Origin: Tessaracoccus caeni
Lineage (GTDB): Bacteria; Actinomycetota; Actinomycetes; Propionibacteriales; Propionibacteriaceae
Direction: 5' to 3'
DNA: 64,000 nucleotides
NCBI RefSeq assembly: GCF_029211185.1
Contig: NZ_JARGDO010000002.1
Span: forward strand, 124,001 to 188,000
Under the pieces are notes generated by a model. It saw only the letters and a list, made by a program, of their open reading frames with translations. It was not told the origin of the DNA and ran no database searches. A program made the translations under genes and the position numbers. Shown here one piece after another: positions 28,101 through 35,185 of this stretch; the first letter of the stretch is position 1, and each line of letters opens with the position of its first letter.

Positions 28101-28742
28101 CCCGCTCTCGAACTCGATGACGTCACCGTCGGCTGGCCCGGCGGCGCGCCCGTGCAGCACGACGTCACACTGCGCGTGTCTCCGGGCGAGCGGGTCGCAC
28201 TGGTGGGCCCCTCCGGCGTCGGCAAGACCACCATCGCGGCCACCATCATGGGCCTCATCCCGCCGCTCACCGGCCGGCTCGAGCGCGCGGGCCGCGTCGG
28301 CTACCTCGCCCAGGACGCGCACATCTTCGCCACCTCGGTCGCCGAGAACGTGCGGATCGGCAACAAGGACGCCACCGACGACGAGGTCCGCCAGGCACTG
28401 CACCGCGCCGGCCTCGACCTCCCCCTGGATCGCCTGATCGGCGAGGCCGGATCGACGCTCAGCGGCGGCGAGCGCCGCCGCTTGGCCCTGGCCAGGATCC
28501 TCTCCGGCCCGCGCGACCTGCTGATCCTCGACGAACCCACCGAGCACCTCGACCACGCCACCGCCGCCGCCCTCATCGACGACGTCTGGGCCGCCTCCGA
28601 GGGCCTCCCCGTCCTGGTGATCACCCACGACCAGGGCCTCGTCGCCCGATGCGACCGATCGGTCACGCTCTCTGACGCGCGAACCCCCCGCGCTCTTCGA
28701 GGTGCGGAGGCGCTGGGCGAGGAACGAGCCCCGAAGCCGTAG
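25164..28742 (+). CDS. cydDC: CydDC fusion ABC transporter (cytochrome bd assembly)
   Basis: 1192 aa. The CydD half (1-549) and CydC half (~650-1192) are fused, a form known in other actinobacteria. Each has six membrane helices and an ATPase: GPSGAGKST with LSAGERRRVALARAL and ILLLDEPTAGLD; then GPSGVGKTT with LSGGERRRLALARIL and LLILDEPTEHLD. The complex is needed to assemble cytochrome bd, exporting cysteine/glutathione or binding haem. Oddities: the segment between the CydD membrane and ATPase domains (residues ~319-334) is a dispersed palindrome read in frame, the linker (550-650) is made of repeats, and the last ~17 residues plus the TAG stop also lie in a palindrome. Confidence 0.94.
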   Translation: MPGPVHPRLIRRAGATRNYLVASVLVGALTAGLLIAQAKLIADAITTVFDTAALPPGWTVSLLLLLGVFAARGGLAWLNAWLAHRSAAAVKSELRRDVMAARLATPIGGAPSATVMRVVTQGLDALDGYFSKYLPQLGLAATVPFIVGAAVLLADWPSAIIIAFTLPLIPIFMALIGWTTQAATAKSFAQAERLANHFADLIAGLPTLQAFARARAQRRGVELGEEAHRSATMRTLRISFISSLALELLATLSVAVVAVTIGFRVVYGHVDFTTALFVLILAPEAFLPVRQVGVHFHDSADGVAAADAAFAIIDAAPTTLLEERGRPRPSLERTHRNRRQEPGTVGVALHDVAYRYPGSTTDAVSGFSLTLTPGEVVALAGPSGAGKSTILALLAGYLRPTAGRVTVDGVDLAQIDPASWRQHLAWVGQEPGMVNGTVGDNVALGSPGASAEAIAEALRDTGAGFDATKPVGDEAEGLSAGERRRVALARALLRIRTTDATILLLDEPTAGLDADTEATVIDAVRSSGAGALIVTHRPAVLAAADRVVSPFETMSATSPATPPQTERAAIPQGPPFETMSATSPAASPQTERAAIPQGSGEKTHSHGTTHAEPSDDATPNHGSLRDARLSGQAQDKHTTSGRRLEGRSLRRTFSFTRALLDSIPRGRWRLLGAVLLAFAASAASVALMGVSAFLLSWAALFPPVLYLQAPAVGVRFFGISRGVFRYVERLVGHDLALRMQGALRLKVYDKLASTTLIGRRRGDLLTRVVADVEAIQDLVVRVIIPIASATLVIATTTVLLSLINLPSALVLLATAILGGVLLPWWAQRASLRADEATIDARGRLSDEVRELTRVGADLVANGAEAEALNRLLTVDDQLRTHEEKAAWVRGIATAGQIVAAGVAVVAALAIGGPALAAGDIDPRFFAVLVLTPLALHETFAAFTQGAQTYTRSRAALGRIADELAAPSIGEGDAVPGDGAPALELDDVTVGWPGGAPVQHDVTLRVSPGERVALVGPSGVGKTTIAATIMGLIPPLTGRLERAGRVGYLAQDAHIFATSVAENVRIGNKDATDDEVRQALHRAGLDLPLDRLIGEAGSTLSGGERRRLALARILSGPRDLLILDEPTEHLDHATAAALIDDVWAASEGLPVLVITHDQGLVARCDRSVTLSDARTPRALRGAEALGEERAPKP
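26119..26164. repeat. Dispersed palindromic element inside the cydDC coding sequence
   Basis: CGCTCCTTGAGGAGCGAGGC and CGGCCGAGCCTCGAAAGGACC lie within codons ~319-334 and are translated as LLEERGRPRPSLERT, at the junction of the CydD membrane and ATPase domains. The reading frame is kept. Confidence 0.85.
26811..27113. repeat. 75-bp direct repeat and inverted repeats in the CydD-CydC linker
   Basis: Two in-frame 75-bp units (26811-26885 and 26886-26960) encode two 25-residue repeats starting PFETMSATSP and ending ERAAIPQG. Parts recur inverted: CCTGAGGGACGCCCGCC at about 27032-27048, and a 25-bp stretch ending near 27113 that is the exact reverse complement of the segment beginning at 26875 (CCTCAGGGACCGCCCTTCG). 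The array spans about 100 codons and stays in frame. Confidence 0.9.
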
Positions 28743-28756
28743 CCTCGAGGAGAGCC
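28690..28756. repeat. Dispersed palindromic element over the 3' end of cydDC
   Basis: CGCTCTTCGAGGTGCGGAGG begins inside the last codons. The centre carries GGGCGAGGAACGAGCCCCG, and TAGCCTCGAGGAGAGC closes the palindrome; the stop TAG is part of it. A reverse copy of the same variant lies at 49978-50042. Confidence 0.85.
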
Positions 28757-28804
28757 AGCGCGACTTTCGGCTGGGACTGATCGTCGGCTGCCGGCGGGCT
28801 CTTT

Positions 28805-28983
28805 TCGAGGCTCGGCCGCGAACGGCCTCGCACCTCAAAGAGCGTCAGTGGTGCTTCGCGCTCGTCCTGATTGTCGAGGCTCGGCCGCGAACGGCCTCAC
28901 ACCTCAAAGAGCGTCAGTGGTGCTTCGCGCTCGTCCCGATTGTCGAGGCTCGGCCGCGAACGGCCTCACACCTCAAAGAGCGT
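28805..28983. repeat. 69-bp tandem array of the dispersed palindrome (three cores)
   Basis: Cores TCGAGGCTCGGCCGCGAACG / CGGCCTC(G/A)CACCTCAAAGAGCG begin at 28805, 28874 and 28943, exactly 69 bp apart. They are joined by TCAGTGGTGCTTCGCGCTCG-type spacers that are nearly identical. The array fills the gap between cydDC and the glycosyltransferase gene. Confidence 0.92.
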
Positions 28984-28998
28984 GAGGATTCTCTTCGA

Positions 28999-29010
28999 TA
29001 GAGTGGCGAC
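28999..29010 (+). promoter_or_regulatory. Putative leaderless promoter of the glycosyltransferase gene
   Basis: TAGAGT (28999-29004) is 6 nt from GTG 29011. No clear -35 box; the -35 position would fall in the end of the palindrome array. Confidence 0.5.
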
Positions 29011-30273
29011 GTGATCGATCCGTCCCCAGAGATGCTGCGCGTCGCCCAGTTCACCGACAACTACGGTCCGGGCAGCAATGGGCTGACGGTGGCCGTTCAG
29101 GCGCTGGAGGGCAATCTGCTGGACGCAGGACACGAGGTGATCGTCGTCGCTCCGGCCGCCAAGGGCCCGAATCCCCACAAGGGCCGGCCCGGCCGCACCG
29201 AGTTCCGGCTCCCATCGATGTGGGTGCCCCGGCTGCCCACCCGGGTGGCCACCGGTCGTCACTTCGAGCGCACCATCGAACGTGTCGCTGCGCTCAAGCC
29301 CACCGTGATCCACGTGCACGGCTTCGGCACGGTGGGCGCGCTCGGCACGGTCGCCGCGCAGCGCCTCGGGATCCCGCTGCTGCTCACCTGGCACACCGAC
29401 TTCGACGCCTACGCCGACTACTACAAGCAATGGCTCCCGCTGCTGGACCTGGTGCTCAAGGCCTTCGTGAAGCTCAGCAACGGCGCCTTCGTCGACGAGG
29501 CCGAGATGCGCGCCGCCCAGATCAAGTTCGAGGACCGTGGCTTCGGCGCCTCCATGATCGGCATGTGCGCGAAGATGCTGGAACTCTCGCAACTGGTCAC
29601 CACACCGTCCCCGAAGACCGCCGCCCATTGCCGGCAGATCGCACCCGGCATCGACGTGCGCGTCGTGCCCAACGGCGTCGACGCGCTGCCTCCCGGCCCA
29701 CCGCCCTTCCCGCGCCCCGACGGCCCGCTCGTGTTGTACGCGGGACGCATCGCGCCGGAGAAGGGCATCACGCTGCTGGCCGAGGCCTTCCACCTCGTCG
29801 CCAATCAGCGTCCCGACGCGCGCCTGATGGTGGTCGGCGACTGGGACAACAACCCCGGCATCCGCAAGGTGCTGCAGAACGGCCGCGACCAAGGGCTGTT
29901 CATCCTGCCCGGCGAGCAGAAGCGCGACGACCTGGGCGCGTTCTACGGCATGGCCGACATCTTCGCCTTCGCCAGCCAGACCGACACCCAGGCGCTGGTG
30001 CTGCATGAGGCCGCGCTGGCGGGCCTGCCGATCGTGAGCGTCGATCACGAGCTCACCCTGGTGATCGATCCTCCCGTCAACGGCGAGATCACCCGCCCCA
30101 CCCCGGCGTCGCTGGCGGCCGGCATCCTTCGTGTCATCGACCGGATGGACGACCCCGCCTGGCGCACCGCCGCCACGCGTCGCTCCGTCGAGCTGGCCTC
30201 GCAGTGGACCATTCAGTCCCAGGCCGACGAGATGCTCGGCATCTACCGCGACCTGGCGCGCCTGCACCCCTGA
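29011..30273 (+). CDS. Glycosyltransferase, GT-B fold family 4 type
   Basis: 420 aa from GTG 29011; an ATG at 29032 is the alternative start. N-terminal GT-B domain (RVAQFTDNYGPGSNGLTVAV; HVHGFGTVGALG; LTWHTDFDAYADYY) and C-terminal nucleotide-sugar domain (VLYAGRIAPEKGITLLAEAF; the acceptor-site-like TDTQALVLHEAALAGLPIVS). It resembles enzymes that glycosylate diacylglycerol or phosphatidylinositol at the inner face of the membrane, but the acceptor cannot be assigned. It stands alone and ends at a strong terminator. Confidence 0.85.
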   Translation: MIDPSPEMLRVAQFTDNYGPGSNGLTVAVQALEGNLLDAGHEVIVVAPAAKGPNPHKGRPGRTEFRLPSMWVPRLPTRVATGRHFERTIERVAALKPTVIHVHGFGTVGALGTVAAQRLGIPLLLTWHTDFDAYADYYKQWLPLLDLVLKAFVKLSNGAFVDEAEMRAAQIKFEDRGFGASMIGMCAKMLELSQLVTTPSPKTAAHCRQIAPGIDVRVVPNGVDALPPGPPPFPRPDGPLVLYAGRIAPEKGITLLAEAFHLVANQRPDARLMVVGDWDNNPGIRKVLQNGRDQGLFILPGEQKRDDLGAFYGMADIFAFASQTDTQALVLHEAALAGLPIVSVDHELTLVIDPPVNGEITRPTPASLAAGILRVIDRMDDPAWRTAATRRSVELASQWTIQSQADEMLGIYRDLARLHP

Positions 30274-30293
30274 ATCCATCCCGGAAAAACAAA

Positions 30294-30329
30294 CCCGGCC
30301 CGTCATCTGGGGGGAGATGACGAGCCGGG
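30294..30329. terminator. Hairpin terminator between the glycosyltransferase and G5/RlpA genes
   Basis: CCCGGCCCGTCATCT and AGATGACGAGCCGGG pair with one mismatch around GGGGGG. It lies between convergent genes. Confidence 0.82.
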
Positions 30330-30360
30330 GGCTTGTGGTGGGCGTGATGCCCGAGGGTGG

Positions 30361-31500
30361 CTAGACCACCTCGTAGTTGACGGTGATCACGCCGGCGCTG
30401 GTGCCGCCGATCGCCTTCATCGCGGCGCGCGACAGGTCGAGGCAGCGGCCGGAGATGTACGGGCCGCGGTCATTGATGCGCACGACCACCGTCTTGTCGT
30501 TCTTGGGGTTGGTCACCTTCACCTTGGTGCCGAACTTGAAGGTCTTGTGCGCGGCGGTCAGGTCGTCGGGGTTGAACCGCTCGCCATTGGCGGTCATCTG
30601 GCCCTGCCAGTAGTAAGAGGCCTTGCAGCTGGAGCCACTGGCGGGCGTCAGGTTGCTGGACTTCTTCTCCACCTTGCGGGTGCCGACGGTGGTGACCTGG
30701 GTCTTCGGCTTCTTGGTGACCTTGGAGCTCTTCAGCTTCGAGGACTTCAGCTTGCCGTCGTGGTACACGTCGGTGTAGGTCTCGGTCTTGGAGCCCTTGA
30801 CACCCTTGGTGGTGACCTTCGAAGTGCCCTTGTCCATCTTGCTGGACTTGACCGTCTTCTTCTTGAAGGGAACCGAGACCTTCTTCTTGGATTCCTTCAC
30901 CGTCACGTCGACGAAGGTGACCTTCATGCCGTCCTTCAGCACGGTGTCCACGTCGGGCTTCACGATGTCGTTGCTGTCGGGATCGATCTCGGCGTAGGAC
31001 AGCAGGTCGGCGACGGTGCCGGCGACGGTCACCTTCGACGACTCACCGGCGGCCTTCAGCGTCACGTCCTTGGCCGTCATGATTTCGAGGTCGAGGCCAC
31101 GACGGGTGATGCCGGTGGCTCGGGTGGCGGACAGCTTGGAATCGGCCTCGTCGAGGTCGAGCTGACGCAGGGCGTCGCCGACGCTGCGGGCCGTGGTCCA
31201 CACCGTGCGGCTCTCGCCGTCGACGGTGAGCTCCAGCGGGCGACCGTAGGCCACGTCCACTTCCAGGCCCTCGACGATCTTGGTGTCGACGCCGGGCAGG
31301 ACGACGTCGTACTCGCCGAGTTCGATGCCCTGGTTCTCGAGGAGCGAGCCCACGGTCCGATCGCGCACCGTCAGCACCTGCGCGGCACCGTCGACGGTGA
31401 GTTCGACATCATGGGTGCGCAGCACCTGGACGATTCCGACCGTTCCGACGATTCCGAGGGCGGCGACTCCGGCGACAACCGGGATCCAGACTTTGCTCAT
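30361..31500 (-). CDS. Cell-wall protein with DUF348 repeats, G5 domain and RlpA-like barrel (Rpf-related)
   Basis: 379 aa. An N-terminal membrane segment (residues 5-27) anchors or exports it. Residues ~30-205 hold DUF348-type repeats ([23 protein letters not shown] and [21 protein letters not shown]); ~200-280 is a Lys-rich G5 domain; the C-terminus (~295-379) is a RlpA-like double-psi beta-barrel ([38 protein letters not shown]). Resuscitation-promoting factors share the DUF348-G5 part but end in a transglycosylase domain; here a RlpA barrel takes that place. It probably binds or cuts peptidoglycan outside the membrane. A TAGAGT -10 box lies about 40 nt upstream. Confidence 0.88.
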   Translation of the reverse strand: MSKVWIPVVAGVAALGIVGTVGIVQVLRTHDVELTVDGAAQVLTVRDRTVGSLLENQGIELGEYDVVLPGVDTKIVEGLEVDVAYGRPLELTVDGESRTVWTTARSVGDALRQLDLDEADSKLSATRATGITRRGLDLEIMTAKDVTLKAAGESSKVTVAGTVADLLSYAEIDPDSNDIVKPDVDTVLKDGMKVTFVDVTVKESKKKVSVPFKKKTVKSSKMDKGTSKVTTKGVKGSKTETYTDVYHDGKLKSSKLKSSKVTKKPKTQVTTVGTRKVEKKSSNLTPASGSSCKASYYWQGQMTANGERFNPDDLTAAHKTFKFGTKVKVTNPKNDKTVVVRINDRGPYISGRCLDLSRAAMKAIGGTSAGVITVNYEVV

Positions 31501-31609
31501 AGGGGTGAAGCTCCAAGCGTCGAGGACGTGACGCGACTACTCTAAGCCATTCCTTAACCAATCCCAAACGATTCCTGAAGAATCTTCAGTTTGAATCGAC
31601 GGCGCTCCG

Positions 31610-32968
31610 TCACGGGGTAAAGGGATCGGTGAAACGGCTGTAATGACCCTGGAAGAGGGCATCCACCTTGCCGGTCTCGCCGTTGCGGTGCTTCAGCACA
31701 TGGAAGGCCGCCACGCCCCGCTCCTCGTCGGTGGGATTGGGATTGAAGGCCTCGGGACGGTGCAGCATGATCACGATGTCGGCGTCCTGCTCCAGCGAGC
31801 CCGACTCGCGGAGGTCGGCCAGCTGAGGCACGCCGTCCTTGCGCTGCTCGGCGTTACGGCTGAGCTGGGACAGCGCGATGACGGGGATCTCGAGTTCCTT
31901 GGCGAGCAGCTTGATCTGACGCGAGAACTCCGAGACCTCCACCTGGCGCGACTCCACCTTCTTGCCCGAGGTCATCAACTGGAGATAGTCGAGGACGAGC
32001 AGCTGCAAGTCGTGCTTCTGTCGCAGCCGGCGCGCCTTGGCCCGGATCTCCATCATGGTGAGGTTGGGCGAATCGTCGATGAAGAACGGCGCCTCGCCGA
32101 TCTGGCCCGACTTGTCGGTGATGCGCTGCCAGTCGGCCTCGTCCATCTTTCCGCCGCGGATGCGTCCGAGCGACACCGACGACTCGGCGGAGAGCACCTT
32201 CATCACGATCTCCGTGCGGCTCATCTCCAAAGAGAAGAACGCCGTGGGCAGGTTGTGCTTGATGGCGGCCGCGCGGCACACGTCGAGCGCGAAGGTGGAC
32301 TTGCCGATACCGGGGCGCGCCGCGACGATGATCATCTGGCCGGGATGCAGGCCGTTGGTCATCTTGTCCAGCCGCTGGAAGCCCGTGGGCACGCCAGCCA
32401 GCGCGTCGCCCGAGGCCTCGATGGCCTCGATCTCGTCGAAAGTGGGCTGCATCAGATCTGCCAGCGAGCGATAGTCCTCGGACGCGCGCTTCTCCGTCAC
32501 CTCGAAGAGGGTCTGCTGGGCCTCGTCGACGATCTGCTCCACCTCACCCTGGCCCTGGTAGCCGAGCTGGGCGATGCGGATGGAGGCGTTGACCAGGCGG
32601 CGCAGGATGGCCTTCTCGCGTACCAGCTCCGCGTAATAGGAAGCATTGGCGGCGATGGAGACGCTGGCCAGCAGATCGTGCAGGTAGACGGCGCCGCCCA
32701 CCTTGGCCAGCTCTCCCAGCTTGCCCAGCTCGCCGGCGACCGTGATGGGATCTGCGGGCTCGCCACGGCCGTAGAGATTGAGGATAGCGTCGAAGATGGT
32801 CTCGTGCGCGGGACGGTAGAAATCGACGCCGCGCAGGTTCTCCACCACGTCGGAGATGGCGTCCTTGCTCATCATCATGGCGCCGAGCACACTCTGCTCC
32901 GCCGCCAGATCCTGCGGCGGAGTGCGATCCAGCTCCGGCGGCGCGTCGGGGACTGCGCTCAGTGACAT
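31610..32968 (-). CDS. dnaB: Replicative DNA helicase DnaB
   Basis: 452 aa, no intein. ATG 32966-32968 has a strong GGAGGTG Shine-Dalgarno, so the longer open frame to 33019 is not used. N-terminal DnaG-interacting domain (PPQDLAAEQSVLGAMMMSKDAI), linker helix, then the RecA-like motor with Walker A ARPGIGKST (about residue 218), LLVLDYLQLM and the DRESGSLEQDADIV-type region (here ADLRESGSLEQDADIV). It unwinds DNA at the replication fork. The usual neighbours rpsF-ssb-rpsR-rplI are not beside it. Confidence 0.97.
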   Translation of the reverse strand: MSLSAVPDAPPELDRTPPQDLAAEQSVLGAMMMSKDAISDVVENLRGVDFYRPAHETIFDAILNLYGRGEPADPITVAGELGKLGELAKVGGAVYLHDLLASVSIAANASYYAELVREKAILRRLVNASIRIAQLGYQGQGEVEQIVDEAQQTLFEVTEKRASEDYRSLADLMQPTFDEIEAIEASGDALAGVPTGFQRLDKMTNGLHPGQMIIVAARPGIGKSTFALDVCRAAAIKHNLPTAFFSLEMSRTEIVMKVLSAESSVSLGRIRGGKMDEADWQRITDKSGQIGEAPFFIDDSPNLTMMEIRAKARRLRQKHDLQLLVLDYLQLMTSGKKVESRQVEVSEFSRQIKLLAKELEIPVIALSQLSRNAEQRKDGVPQLADLRESGSLEQDADIVIMLHRPEAFNPNPTDEERGVAAFHVLKHRNGETGKVDALFQGHYSRFTDPFTP

Positions 32969-33299
32969 CTGACTCACCTCCGAATCTCGATACCGACGGG
33001 CGCTCGACCAGCCCCGCATGACTCTTCCTCAGGAGCCTAGGACACGCTACCGACAACGCCGGACGACGCTCACCTCACCCTCGGTGCACAACTCGCCCCT
33101 TGCCTGGGGACAGCGCTGTGGACGACCTGTGCATGAGTGTGCAGAAAACACGGGGTCGCCGCCGGGCCGAGCTGTGGAAGACCGTCCGGAACACAGCCCC
33201 ATGCTGTGGGTCAATCGTTATCTTCGCCCTCGGCCCCTTGCGTGTCGCCACTACCCCCAGGGGGTATAGTTGACGCGGAAGCGCTGGAAAGGGGGCGAC
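32969..33299. promoter_or_regulatory. 331-bp divergent region dnaB / csoR
   Basis: No gene is seen. The dnaB Shine-Dalgarno is at the left. In the middle are four same-strand TGTG-type 9-mers: TGTGGACGA (33117), TGTGCATGA (33128), TGTGCAGAA (33138) and TGTGGAAGA (33173). The first three are 10-11 bp apart and the first is one mismatch from the actinobacterial DnaA-box complement TGTGGACAA. The CsoR operator is at the right end. Confidence 0.5.
33252..33270 (+). promoter_or_regulatory. CsoR operator overlapping the -10 box
   Basis: TACCCCC-A-GGGGGTA (33252-33266) is a perfect palindrome of the copper-CsoR operator type. It overlaps TATAGT (33265-33270), the likely -10 box of csoR-copZ, so the apo-repressor would block initiation and Cu(I) would relieve it. 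Confidence 0.85.
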
Positions 33300-33635
33300 A
33301 TGACAGACACCACGATCGCGGCCGCCGCGACGGACACCGACTGCCACGACACGTCCGACCACGGCTACTCGCCGAACAAGGAGGCCTATCTGCGCCGCCT
33401 GAAGCTGATCGAGGGCCAGACCCGCGGCATCGCCCGCATGGTCGACGAGGACAAGTACTGCATCGACGTGCTGACGCAGATCTCCGCGGTCACCAGCGCT
33501 TTGAAGGCCGTCTCCCTCGGGCTGCTCGAAGACCACCTCGCGCACTGCGTGGCCAACGCCGCCGCCCAGGGTGGCGCCGAGGCCGAGGAGAAGATCGACG
33601 AGGCCATCCAGGCCATCCGGCGTCTCGTCAAGTAA
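33300..33635 (+). CDS. csoR: Copper-sensing repressor CsoR
   Basis: 111 aa. ATG 33300 follows AAAGGGGG; the frame is open from 33270, but that lies over the promoter. The CsoR four-helix fold starts at YLRRLKLIEGQTRGIARMV, and the Cu(I) ligands have exact spacing: Cys54, His79 and Cys83 (YCIDVLTQ, LLEDHLAHC). A His/Asp-rich N-terminal tail (CHDTSDHGY) is an addition of about 20 residues that might also touch metal. It heads an operon with copZ and binds the palindrome in its own promoter. Confidence 0.93.
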   Translation: MTDTTIAAAATDTDCHDTSDHGYSPNKEAYLRRLKLIEGQTRGIARMVDEDKYCIDVLTQISAVTSALKAVSLGLLEDHLAHCVANAAAQGGAEAEEKIDEAIQAIRRLVK

Positions 33636-33660
33636 TCACACAGAGATAAGGAAAACACTC

Positions 33661-33867
33661 ATGCAGACCACCTACACCGTCAGCGGCATGACCTGCGGAC
33701 ACTGCGCCAACCACGTGACCGAAGAGGTCTCGGCCATCGACGGCGTGAAGAACGTCTCCGTCTCCGTCGAGGGCCCGATGGTCATCGAGTCGGACGAGCG
33801 CATCCCCTTCGACGCCGTGATCGCCGCCGTCTCCGAGGCCGGCAACTACACCGTCGTCGAGGCCTGA
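33661..33867 (+). CDS. copZ: Copper chaperone CopZ (heavy-metal-associated domain)
   Basis: 68 aa, one ferredoxin-like HMA domain with the Cu(I) motif GMTCGHC (Cys12, Cys15). It begins 25 nt after csoR with AAGGA upstream, so it is the second gene of the copper operon. It should carry Cu(I) in the cytoplasm to a CopA exporter or to CsoR. No copA ATPase follows; instead a dispersed palindrome begins 15 nt after its stop. Confidence 0.93.
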   Translation: MQTTYTVSGMTCGHCANHVTEEVSAIDGVKNVSVSVEGPMVIESDERIPFDAVIAAVSEAGNYTVVEA

Positions 33868-33881
33868 GCACCACGCTCTCT

Positions 33882-33992
33882 ACGCTCTTCGAGGTGCGAG
33901 GCCGCCCGCGGCCGAGCCTCGAGGAGAGCGTGACCGTTTCTGGGGGCTTGTGGTCGGTTAGGTGGTTACGACCGTCGTGTTCCGGATGGGGT
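33882..33992. repeat. Composite dispersed element (reverse orientation)
   Basis: The palindrome CGCTCTTCGAGGTGCGAGGC / GGCCGAGCCTCGAGGAGAGC (to 33930) is followed by the complement of the ACCCCATCCGGAACACGACG module (ending near 33992). It lies 15 nt after copZ and may terminate that operon. Confidence 0.85.
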
Positions 33993-34037
33993 CCTCGAGG
34001 CTAGAGTGAACTGATCCATCGACGTCGAGGAGAGTTC

Positions 34038-35150
34038 ATGCGCATCGGGGTGCCACGCGAGGTAAAGAACAACGAGTTCCGGGTGGGGCTGACCCCGGCT
34101 GGCGTGCTGGAGTTAGCCAAACGCGGCCACCTGGTAAGCGTCGAGACGGGAGCAGGCGTCGGCGCAGGGATCTCCGACCAGAACTACCGCGACGCCGGCG
34201 CCTCCATCATCGGCGACTCCGACCGTGTCTGGGCCGACGCCGACCTGGTGGTGAAGGTGAAGGAGCCCGTCGCCGGGGAGTACCGCCACCTGCGCCAGGA
34301 TCTGGTGCTCTTCACCTACCTTCATTTGGCCGCCAACCGGCCGCTCGTCGACGCCCTGCTGGGCTCGGGCACGACGTCGATCGCCTACGAGACGGTGCAA
34401 CTGGCGGACGGGTCGCTGCCGCTGCTCGCTCCGATGTCGGAGATCGCGGGGGCGCTCGCTCCCCAGGTGGGCGCCCAGTCGATGATGAAACCCGCCGGCG
34501 GCCCCGGCCTCCTATTGGGCGGTATCGCGGGCGTGCCGAACGCCAAGGTGGTGATCCTGGGCGGCGGAGTCGCTGGCCAGGACGCGGCACGCGTCGCCGC
34601 TGGGATGGGTGCCGACGTCACCCTGCTCGACACCGACATCGCCAAGTTGCGCCTGGTCGAGGCCCGCCACGGCGGCCTGGTGCGCACTCTGGCATCGTCG
34701 ACCATGACGGTGCGTGAGCAGGTGCTGGGAGCCGACCTGGTGATCGGCACCGTCCTGATCCCCGGCGCGCGGGCGCCGAAGCTGGTGACCGACGAGATGG
34801 TGCAGAACATGGTGCCGGGCTCCGTGCTCGTCGACGTCTCCATCGACCAGGGAGGATGCTTCGAGAGCAGCCACCCGACGACGCACGCAGACCCCACCTT
34901 CCCGGTGCACGGCTCGACGTTCTACTGCGTCTCCAACATCCCGGGCGCGGTGCCGAAGACGTCGACGGCGGCGCTCACCAACGCCACCCTCCGCTATGTG
35001 CTCGCACTGGCGGATCACGGGTGGCGCGACGCCGCCCGCATCGATCCCGCCTTGGCGAGAGGCATCAGTACCCGCGCCGGCCAGCTGACCTCCCAGCCCG
35101 TCGCCGAAGCCTTCGGCCTGCCCTACTCGGCCATCGACTGGTCCCGTTAG
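34038..35150 (+). CDS. ald: Alanine dehydrogenase
   Basis: 370 aa, full length. Converts L-alanine and NAD+ to pyruvate, ammonia and NADH, or the reverse. The active-site regions are intact: VGLTPAGVLELAKRGH near the start, LVVKVKEPVAGEY (catalytic Lys), LFTYLHLAANRPL (catalytic His), the NAD fingerprint VVILGGGVAGQDAARVAAG and VDVSIDQGGCFESSHPTTH. GAGGAG precedes the ATG; a TAGAGT box at about 34002 is the probable -10. The M20 amidohydrolase gene follows 35 nt downstream but has its own promoter-like box. Confidence 0.96.
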   Translation: MRIGVPREVKNNEFRVGLTPAGVLELAKRGHLVSVETGAGVGAGISDQNYRDAGASIIGDSDRVWADADLVVKVKEPVAGEYRHLRQDLVLFTYLHLAANRPLVDALLGSGTTSIAYETVQLADGSLPLLAPMSEIAGALAPQVGAQSMMKPAGGPGLLLGGIAGVPNAKVVILGGGVAGQDAARVAAGMGADVTLLDTDIAKLRLVEARHGGLVRTLASSTMTVREQVLGADLVIGTVLIPGARAPKLVTDEMVQNMVPGSVLVDVSIDQGGCFESSHPTTHADPTFPVHGSTFYCVSNIPGAVPKTSTAALTNATLRYVLALADHGWRDAARIDPALARGISTRAGQLTSQPVAEAFGLPYSAIDWSR

Positions 35151-35173
35151 TCCCGTCCACCCATCCACCAGAG

Positions 35174-35185
35174 TAGGTTGGGCGC
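35174..35185 (+). promoter_or_regulatory. Putative leaderless promoter of the M20 amidohydrolase gene
   Basis: TAGGTT (35174-35179) stands 6 nt from GTG 35186. Confidence 0.45.

Noticed and set aside
28805-28983. CRISPR-like array with 69-bp period
   Set aside because: The spacers are nearly identical to each other, so this is a tandem duplication of an element and not a CRISPR.
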